Below are positions 7,486 through 12,789 of a stretch of DNA of 12,789 bases, in pieces. Within the stretch, counting starts at the first letter, position 1. Each line of letters opens with the position of its first letter. The stretch covers positions 1 through 12,789 of the forward strand of contig CAMOQY010000020.1 in the NCBI GenBank assembly GCA_946623295.1, written 5' to 3'. Both the position numbers and the translations under genes were made by a program. The DNA comes from an uncultured Lachnospiraceae bacterium. GTDB taxonomy: Bacteria > Bacillota > Clostridia > Lachnospirales > Lachnospiraceae. The notes under the pieces are model-generated. The model made no database searches. It saw only the letters and a program-made list of their open reading frames with translations, and was not told the DNA's origin.

Positions 7486-7965
7486 CTATTTGTGGTACGG
7501 CTCTCCCTTGATGATGCGGAAAGCGCGGTAGATCTGCTCGAGCAGGATCACACGCATGAGCTGGTGCGGGAATGTCATCGCCGAAAAGCTGATCTTTTCA
7601 TCCGCCGCGGATAGCACTTCGGGTGAGAGTCCGAGCGAGCCGCCGATGATAAACTGGATATGCGAACAGCCTGAAAGCGCAAGTTCGTTTATATGCGCGG
7701 AAAAGCCTTCCGACGAATAGCCGCGACCGTCGATGGCCAACGCGATCACCCTTGCGCCGGCGGAGATTTTTTTCAGGATCCTCTCGCCTTCTCTCTGCCT
7801 GATCGCTGCTTCCTCCGCGTCGGAAGCTCTCTCCGGCGTCGGCTCGTCAGCGACTTCAAGCACAGAGACCGCGGCATAGCGCCCCAGGCGCTTTATATAC
7901 TCGGCCGCGGCGTCGCGGTAAAAAGCCTCTTTGACCTTTCCGACACAGACGATATCGATCTTCAT
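7486..7965 (-). CDS. rlmH: 23S rRNA (pseudouridine-1915-N3)-methyltransferase RlmH
   Basis: RlmH is a small SPOUT-class methyltransferase that uses SAM to methylate pseudouridine 1915 in helix 69 of 23S rRNA, acting on assembled 70S ribosomes. The 159-residue product is full length. It begins MKIDIVCVGKVKEAFYRDA and ends with the strongly conserved knot region FIIGGSLGLS, then ISFSAMTFPHQLMRVILLEQ, then IYRAFRIIKGEPYHK at the C-terminus. The ATG is preceded by a weak GGATGGA site. Its upstream region is entirely the long inverted repeat (7983-8215), and its 3' end is the shared bidirectional terminator. No convincing promoter was found in front of it. Confidence 0.97.
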   Translation of the reverse strand: MKIDIVCVGKVKEAFYRDAAAEYIKRLGRYAAVSVLEVADEPTPERASDAEEAAIRQREGERILKKISAGARVIALAIDGRGYSSEGFSAHINELALSGCSHIQFIIGGSLGLSPEVLSAADEKISFSAMTFPHQLMRVILLEQIYRAFRIIKGEPYHK

Positions 7966-7982
7966 TAGTTTCCATCCTGTCT

Positions 7983-8215
7983 CCGGACCTTACCCGCGCC
8001 TTGCGGCTGCGCTCCGGCATATACATCCGGCGCGATTCCGCAGGAGCAGCTGCAGATGTTCGATGGTGAAATGTAAGGAGCCGTTGTAAGTTCGTCGGGT
8101 CGGTTCCGACGAACTTACAGGCGAACACATTTTACCGAGAATACATCTGCCTGCGACGAGGACCAAGCGCCGGATGTATATGCCGGAGCACGTCTCGCGG
8201 GCGCGGGTACACCGG
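7983..8215. repeat. Long imperfect inverted repeat (about 233 bp) filling the degV-rlmH gap
   Basis: The gap folds on itself as one extended hairpin. Paired arms from outside in are: 7983-7986/8212-8215; 7991-8000/8200-8209, with a mismatch at 8001-8010; a perfect 23-bp arm 8011-8033/8167-8189; 8039-8043/8151-8155; 8052-8059/8143-8150; 8065-8074/8127-8136 with one G-T pair; and a perfect 14-bp apical stem 8085-8098/8106-8119 (TGTAAGTTCGTCGG) with a 7-nt loop. The left side carries an 8-nt insertion (8044-8051). It encodes no protein I can support. It may be a non-autonomous mobile element (MITE-like) or a structured RNA; its boundaries nearly touch the degV stop and approach the rlmH start. 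Confidence 0.85.
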
Positions 8216-8218
8216 GAA

Positions 8219-9082
8219 TTACCTTCCGCTGCCTACAAAGAAGAGCGCGACGCAGCCGGGACCTGTATGCCCGCCTATTACCGGGCCGATATTGGCCACG
8301 TAAGCGACCTTCACTCCGAATTCCTCGCGGAACGTGCGGACCATCTCCGTCACCTCATCCAATACGTCAGCGTGGCTGATAAAGACTTCCATCGTCTTGT
8401 CCGTCACACGCTTCGCGTATTCCTTGATCAGAGCTCTGAGGCTGTTTTTGCGGCCTCTGGCAACGTATTTAAAGATCAGATGACCCGGATCGTCCATATT
8501 CATGACAGGCTTGATGCCGATACTTGTGACGACCCTGGCCGCTACGGCTCCGATCCGTCCGCCCTTGCGCAGATACTTCAGATCATCCACGGTATACCAG
8601 TGATTGATGCGAAGCTTCATGTCCTCGGCGTAGGCCGCAGCCTCATCCAGAGACGCGCCTTCATCGCGTTTCTTTACAGTAAGATATACCAGCAGTCCCT
8701 GACCGGCCGAAGCACAGCGGCTGTCCACCATGATCATCTTTCTCTCCGGGAACTGTTCCCTCAGAGAATCGGCCGCCAGCACGGCGTTATTGAACGTGGC
8801 CGAAAGGCCGCTGGAAAATCCGATATAAAGTATATCCCTGCCTGTCTCCAGGATCTTTCTGAAACCGTCCTCAAACACCTGATTGTTGACAGCGGAGGTT
8901 GCAGCCAGCCTGCCGGCCCGGATATTGTCGTAGAATGCCTTGTTGGGCATATCGTAATTGCGGTACTGCCTTCCGTCATTGTCAAAGACAAAGGTCAGCT
9001 CGCTGTAGCTGACACCCCATTTTTTCAGAGTCTCAGGATCGACGTCGCACGCCGAATCCGTGTAGATCACATAATCTGCCAT
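8219..9082 (-). CDS. DegV-family (FakB-like) fatty-acid-binding protein
   Basis: DegV/FakB proteins bind a fatty acid and, in characterised systems, present it to the kinase FakA for phosphorylation and entry into phospholipid synthesis. The 287-residue product starts MADYVIYTDSACDV, which holds the family TDSacD motif (8-13). TSAVNNQVFEDGF and IGFSSGLSATFNNA follow, the motifs that line the lipid head-group site. The region VDDLKYLRKGGRIG and the C-terminal GPVIGGHTGPGCVALFF are also diagnostic. An upstream in-frame start (9166) would overlap the MATE gene, so I chose the ATG at 9082, which has GGAAGGTG in front and fits the family length. It lies 43 nt after the MATE gene. No fakA is in view. 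Confidence 0.93.
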   Translation of the reverse strand: MADYVIYTDSACDVDPETLKKWGVSYSELTFVFDNDGRQYRNYDMPNKAFYDNIRAGRLAATSAVNNQVFEDGFRKILETGRDILYIGFSSGLSATFNNAVLAADSLREQFPERKMIMVDSRCASAGQGLLVYLTVKKRDEGASLDEAAAYAEDMKLRINHWYTVDDLKYLRKGGRIGAVAARVVTSIGIKPVMNMDDPGHLIFKYVARGRKNSLRALIKEYAKRVTDKTMEVFISHADVLDEVTEMVRTFREEFGVKVAYVANIGPVIGGHTGPGCVALFFVGSGR

Positions 9083-9125
9083 TTGTAACACCTTCCTTAT
9101 ATTTCTTCCGAATAAACGGTAACTT

Positions 9126-10526
9126 TCAGTCAACAAGCCTGCGGACCCAGACGCCTTTTTTGACAAGAATGAAGCCTACTGTGCATTTAATTATATCAGA
9201 AAGCTGTACTGCGGCAACTATGCAAAAAATGTGAAGTGTCGTAAAGTGGCCCAGGCACCAGGCTATAGGCACGCATATCACCCATATGGCGGCGCTGTCG
9301 AAAAGGAACGTGATCAGGGTCTTTCCGCCCGAGCGGATCGTAAAGTAGCTTGCGTTCATAAAGGCTCCGAGCGGGGCCGTCAGTCCGTAGATAACGATAA
9401 AGCCGCTCGCCAGATCGCGGACTTCCTGGTCGGTATTGTAGGCATAGGGGAATATCCCGGATAAAGCCAGCATCAAAACGACCGTGATCAGCGACAGCAT
9501 CATCGAAAAAGCTATCATCTTGCGGGCCCATTCTCTTGCGCCGTCAAAATCACCCGCACCAAGCATCTGTCCCACAAGAATGGCGATCGTATTGCCCATC
9601 GAGATAAAGACCATGTTCAGCGTATTGCTCAGCGTGGATGAGATGTTCAAGCCTGCCACGACGTCGACGCCGCGTATCGAATAGCACTGCGTGAGCATGG
9701 CGATGCCGGCCGCAAAAAGCGTCTCGTTTGCCGTAAGAGGGAGACCTTTTCTTATGATCTGGCCGGTAAGACCTTTCTTGATACGAAACGAACGGTAAAG
9801 GCCCGCGGCGAATCTGTTGCGCTCCGTGTGTTTGTGAGTCCAGATTACAAGGATCGAGATCTCGAGGAATCTGGACATGACAGTGGCAAGCGCCGCACCC
9901 TGCACTCCCATCTCGGGAAAACCGAATTTTCCGAAGATCAGAAGGTAATTGAAGATCAGGTTCAGCGCCACAGCCGCAAGTCCGGCAAGCATGGGGCGGA
10001 TCGTCTCAGAGGTCTCCCTGAGCGTGGACGCGTAGGCATTCGCTATCGCAAACGGCAGGAAGCCCCACACCGCGACCCTCAGATATTCCATGCCGGAGCT
10101 GAGTGTCTGCGCCCGGTCCACGGTGCTTTCCTCTCCGGTCAGATACAGCCCGATCAGCTGCTCACCGAAGAGATACATAACAGTCATGCCCACAGCCGAG
10201 ACAAGCACGCCGGATATGAGCTTGAAGCGCATGGTATCGCGAAGTCCGGCGGTGTTATTGTCTCCGTAAAACTGCGACCCGAAGATCCCCGCGCTGCTCA
10301 TCACGCCAAAGATACAGAGGTTGAATATAAAAACCAGCTGGTTGACAATAGACACTCCCGACATCTGTTCGGTGCCAATGCGGCCAACCATTACGTTGTC
10401 CAGAAGGTTTACGAAATTCGTGATGCTGTTCTGGATCACGATCGGAACCGCAACCATCAGGACCTTGCGGTAAAAAAACCTGTCTCCAATAAAGCGCCTC
10501 TTGAAGGCTCTCCAAATTTTCCCCAT
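9126..10526 (-). CDS. MATE-family multidrug/toxin efflux transporter
   Basis: Inner-membrane antiporter of 466 residues, with the twelve-helix layout of the MATE family, which exports organic cations or metabolites using a Na+ or H+ gradient. Diagnostic stretches are VLMVAVPIVIQNSITNFVNLLDNVMVGRIG near residues 23-52 (shown here in two motifs: VAVPIVIQ and LLDNVMVGRIG), the FGSQFYGDNN loop (about 83-92), and in the second half IRKGLPLTANETLFAAG and ISMGNTIAILVGQMLGAG. Two homologous six-helix halves can be seen. AGGAGAG lies 4 nt before the ATG. It lies 91 nt after dnaK, with no convincing terminator between, and degV follows after 43 nt. Substrate is unknown. Confidence 0.93.
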   Translation of the reverse strand: MGKIWRAFKRRFIGDRFFYRKVLMVAVPIVIQNSITNFVNLLDNVMVGRIGTEQMSGVSIVNQLVFIFNLCIFGVMSSAGIFGSQFYGDNNTAGLRDTMRFKLISGVLVSAVGMTVMYLFGEQLIGLYLTGEESTVDRAQTLSSGMEYLRVAVWGFLPFAIANAYASTLRETSETIRPMLAGLAAVALNLIFNYLLIFGKFGFPEMGVQGAALATVMSRFLEISILVIWTHKHTERNRFAAGLYRSFRIKKGLTGQIIRKGLPLTANETLFAAGIAMLTQCYSIRGVDVVAGLNISSTLSNTLNMVFISMGNTIAILVGQMLGAGDFDGAREWARKMIAFSMMLSLITVVLMLALSGIFPYAYNTDQEVRDLASGFIVIYGLTAPLGAFMNASYFTIRSGGKTLITFLFDSAAIWVICVPIAWCLGHFTTLHIFCIVAAVQLSDIIKCTVGFILVKKGVWVRRLVD

Positions 10527-10617
10527 TTACTCTCCTATGTATTGCGGATCCGGTCTCACCTCCGTATCGCGCATTTTTTTTACAGTTTTTCGGTTTCCGG
10601 CGGGCGCGTCCCGTCCT

Positions 10618-12351
10618 TCAGCCTACGGTGTTTTTCAGTTTTTCTGTCAGGAAACGTATATCCTCGGCCTGCTGAGGCGTTATCTTGTTTATATTCGTTC
10701 TGCGGAGCTGCTTTTTCAGATTTGACAGATCGTCGCGTATCGCCTTCTTTTTATCCTTGTCCAGGCTCGCGTGCTGCTGGGCAAGCATCTGCTCTGTGGA
10801 AAAGACAAGCTGCTCGGCCTCGTTGTAAATGCTGACGGCGTCGTCCTGCGCCCGGTCCTCGCGCTCGTAGGCCTGCGCGTCGCGTATGGCGCGTTCGATC
10901 TCCTCCTCGGAGAGGTTTGAGCTCGCGGTGATGGTGATATGCTGCTCCCTGCCCGTGCCCAGATCCTTTGCAGAGACATTAAGGATACCGTTCGCGTCGA
11001 TATCAAAGGTGACCTCTATCTGGGGCACCCCTCGCATGGCTCTCTTTATTCCGTTGAGTCGGAAATTACCGATGAGTTTGTTGTCCCTGGCGAAATGTCT
11101 CTCGCCCTGCAGGACTTTTATATCCACAGAGGTCTGGAAGTTCGCCGCTGTGGTGAATATCTGGCTGTATCTGGTAGGTATAGTCGAGTTTTTCTCGATA
11201 AGCTTTGTAGCTACGCCTCCAAGCGTCTCGATAGACAGTGAAAGCGGCGTTACATCCATTAACAGGACCTCGTTCAGGCTGGCGTCGCCTGCGAGCTTTC
11301 CGCCCTGGACCGCAGCCCCGAGCGCCACGCACTCATCCGGATTGAGGTTGCGGCTGGGCTCTATTCCCGTGATCTGACGTACTTTTTCCCGGACTGCGGG
11401 TATACGCGTGGAGCCTCCCACGAGCAGAACTCTGCCAAGCTCGCTCGAACGGATACCGGCATCGGAAAGAGCCAGCTCTACAGGTCCCCGTGTGCGCTCG
11501 ACGAGATCATATGTCAGTTCATCGAATTTGCTTCTGGTAAGATTGATATCGAGGTGCTTCGCACCGCTGCTGTCCGTGGTGATAAACGGCAGATTGATAT
11601 TTGTGGAGGTGGCCGAAGAAAGCTCTTTCTTTGCCTTCTCCGCAGCCTCTCTGATGCGCTGCATGGCCATCCTGTCCTTTGACAGATCTACGCCTTCCAT
11701 GCGGCGGAATTCCGAAACCAGATATCCTGCTACAGCTTCATCGAAGTCGTCTCCGCCGAGGTGATTGTCGCCTGCTACAGCCACAACTTCAACTACTCCG
11801 CCTCCGATCTCAATGATCGAAACGTCGAAGGTACCGCCTCCGAGATCGAATACCATGACCTTCTGCTGGGTCTGACTTTCCAAACCATAGGCAACGGCTG
11901 CTGCGGTAGGCTCATTTACTATCCTCTCGACCGTAAGTCCGGCTATACGCCCGGCGTCTTTTGTGGCCTGGCGCTGCGCGTCTGAGAAATATGCGGGAAC
12001 CGTGATGACCGCTCTCGAGACGCTTTCTCCGAGATAGCTCTCTGCGTCTTTTTTGAGCTTCTGGAGTATCATGGCCGAAATCTCAGGCGGGCTGAGTTTC
12101 TTGCCGTCGATACTGATCCTGCGGTCAGTCCCCATATCTCTTTTTATGGAGCTTATGGTCCGGTCGACGTTGGTTACCGCCTGCCTCTTCGCGCCGTCTC
12201 CCACGAGGCGGTCGCCATCCTTGGTGAAAGCAACTACAGACGGGGTGGTGCGCTGACCCTCCGAATTACTTATTACTACAGGCTGACCGCCTTCCATGAC
12301 GGCCACGCATGAATTTGTGGTGCCGAGATCAATTCCGATTATCTTGCTCAT
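10618..12351 (-). CDS. dnaK: Hsp70 chaperone DnaK, short paralogue lacking the C-terminal tail
   Basis: ATP-dependent cytoplasmic chaperone of 577 residues. The nucleotide-binding domain (1-361) shows phosphate-1 IGIDLGTTNSCVAV (5-18), VNEPTAAAVAYGL (145-157), phosphate-2 VFDLGGGTFDVSII (167-180) and VLLVGGSTRIPAV (308-320). The interdomain linker VLLMDVTPL is at 362-370. The beta substrate domain (371-480) includes FDIDANGILNVSAKD, and a helical lid follows (481-577). The protein stops at KLKNTVG, without the Gly-rich, acidic tail seen in main DnaK proteins (usually about 605-640 residues). The gene stands alone: no hrcA, grpE or dnaJ beside it and no CIRCE in the visible upstream region. 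It is therefore probably a second DnaK rather than the main heat-shock copy, although that cannot be proven from this window. GGAGG lies 4-5 nt before the ATG. Confidence 0.93.
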   Translation of the reverse strand: MSKIIGIDLGTTNSCVAVMEGGQPVVISNSEGQRTTPSVVAFTKDGDRLVGDGAKRQAVTNVDRTISSIKRDMGTDRRISIDGKKLSPPEISAMILQKLKKDAESYLGESVSRAVITVPAYFSDAQRQATKDAGRIAGLTVERIVNEPTAAAVAYGLESQTQQKVMVFDLGGGTFDVSIIEIGGGVVEVVAVAGDNHLGGDDFDEAVAGYLVSEFRRMEGVDLSKDRMAMQRIREAAEKAKKELSSATSTNINLPFITTDSSGAKHLDINLTRSKFDELTYDLVERTRGPVELALSDAGIRSSELGRVLLVGGSTRIPAVREKVRQITGIEPSRNLNPDECVALGAAVQGGKLAGDASLNEVLLMDVTPLSLSIETLGGVATKLIEKNSTIPTRYSQIFTTAANFQTSVDIKVLQGERHFARDNKLIGNFRLNGIKRAMRGVPQIEVTFDIDANGILNVSAKDLGTGREQHITITASSNLSEEEIERAIRDAQAYEREDRAQDDAVSIYNEAEQLVFSTEQMLAQQHASLDKDKKKAIRDDLSNLKKQLRRTNINKITPQQAEDIRFLTEKLKNTVG

Positions 12352-12603
12352 TTTTCCTCCGGGTGGCTTTGAGCCAATAAAATCCCGCTCTTTTCACACT
12401 TGCTATAGTCTACCGATTCCCCGAAAAAACTGCAAGGGCTCAATTATTATGTTTTTATAAAATATGTATGTACTGCGCGGATGTTACAGGGGCTGTTTGT
12501 CTGAGCATCCGGTGGGTTTTCGCATATGAGGAAAATGATCGCTGCTCCGGTCAGCGGCTTTGTCAAGATCTCACATGCGGCAGTTTTCCCCATGCATACC
12601 CCG
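12352..12603. other. Non-coding region upstream of dnaK
   Basis: I see no gene in these 252 nt on either strand. It holds the dnaK ribosome site (GGAGG), a small GGCT-TTG-AGCC stem just before it (12365-12375), an AT-rich patch around 12440-12475 and a weak promoter candidate. No CIRCE inverted repeat was found. The tandem array begins immediately beyond it. Confidence 0.6.
12407..12435 (-). promoter_or_regulatory. Weak candidate promoter for dnaK
   Basis: On the minus strand TTGCAG (12435-12430), 17 nt and TAGACT (12412-12407) give a low-scoring sigma-A-like pair. An overlapping TATAGC (12407-12402) is an alternative -10. Neither is strong, so the true promoter may be elsewhere. Confidence 0.3.
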
Positions 12604-12789
12604 GTTAGGGTCTTTTTTGAAAAATCTGCAAAAAGACCCTATTTTTCAGCTCTGATAGAGGCTACATGATAAGAAAAGTTAGGGTCTTTTTTGAAAAATC
12701 GGCAAAAAGACCCTAATTATCAGATCCGATAGAGGCTGCGCGATAAGAAAAGTTAGGGTCTTTTTTGAAAAATCGGCAAAAAGACCCTA
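12604..12789. repeat. 74-bp tandem repeat array with palindromic core (continues past window edge)
   Basis: Units start at 12604, 12678 and 12752; the third is cut after 38 nt. Each has a 38-nt core beginning GTTAGGGTCTTTTTTG, with a 12-bp stem TAGGGTCTTTTT/AAAAAGACCCTA and a 12-nt loop (stems 12606-12617/12630-12641, 12680-12691/12704-12715, 12754-12765/12778-12789). A 36-nt linker separates cores. Units 1 and 2 differ at 8 of 74 positions, 7 of them in the linker. The first core is followed by a TTTTT run on the plus strand, so it is also terminator-like. It is too regular in its linkers to be a CRISPR array. Confidence 0.9.

Noticed and set aside
10527..10617. Terminator between dnaK and the MATE gene
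   Set aside because: A short GC-rich stem (CGGG/CCCG) follows the dnaK stop, but no U-tract comes after it, so termination there is not supported.
9828..10835. 335-codon open frame on the plus strand spanning the MATE 5' part and the dnaK 3' end
   Set aside because: It is antisense to two well-supported genes and its product has no recognisable domain or family resemblance.
12538..12566. TTGACA on the minus strand (12566-12561) as a dnaK promoter -35
   Set aside because: The -10 position at 17-nt spacing reads AGCGAT, and no acceptable -10 occurs at 15-19 nt.
12604..12789. CRISPR array
   Set aside because: The 38-nt palindromic repeats are regularly spaced by 36 nt, but the two complete linkers are about 80 percent identical to each other, so they are not spacers. 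No cas gene is in view.

Overview
The window looks like a chromosomal segment of a Clostridia-type member of the Bacillota, plausibly Lachnospiraceae-like, with a middling GC content judged by eye. The reasons are strong AGGAGG-type ribosome binding sites, sigma-A-like promoters with TG-extended -10 boxes, an HrcA/CIRCE-controlled groESL operon, a rimP-nusA pair, and an ECF sigma factor followed by a membrane protein that carries an anti-sigma-like N-terminus. The assignment is by family resemblance only. All genes but one are on the minus strand, so transcription runs from high to low coordinates.

Reading along the minus strand from the right edge: a 74-bp tandem repeat array (12604 to the window edge), each unit carrying a 12-bp-stem palindrome, lies upstream of a lone dnaK paralogue (10618-12351). 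This DnaK is 577 residues, lacks the usual acidic C-terminal tail, and has no CIRCE and no grpE/dnaJ beside it. A MATE-family exporter (9126-10526) and a DegV/FakB fatty-acid-binding protein (8219-9082) follow. The whole gap between degV and rlmH is taken up by a long imperfect inverted repeat of about 233 bp (7983-8215), the most unusual non-coding structure here. Then comes rlmH (7486-7965). It converges with the only plus-strand gene, a small Ala/Glu/Lys-rich membrane-anchored protein of unknown function (6729-7328), and the two share a bidirectional terminator.

Next, from its own promoter, is a PIG-L/LmbE deacetylase (5772-6542). The groES-groEL operon follows under a textbook promoter plus CIRCE operator. 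A type I phosphoribosyltransferase gene starts 19 nt after groEL and ends at a clear intrinsic terminator, so it probably belongs to the heat-shock transcript. An ECF sigma factor (2260-2817) with a DUF4349 protein (1074-2234) forms a probable sigma/anti-sigma envelope-sensing pair. Last, rimP (TTG start) and the 5' end of nusA (cut by the window edge) begin the usual rimP-nusA-infB transcription/translation operon, with a leader carrying two stem-loops.

Functionally this is mostly core housekeeping (ribosome maturation, rRNA methylation, protein folding, transcription elongation) with envelope and small-molecule functions mixed in. I found no phage, CRISPR, toxin-antitoxin or secondary-metabolite system. 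The non-routine material is the long inverted repeat, the palindromic tandem array, the tail-less DnaK, the Ala/Glu-rich protein and the sigma/DUF4349 pair.
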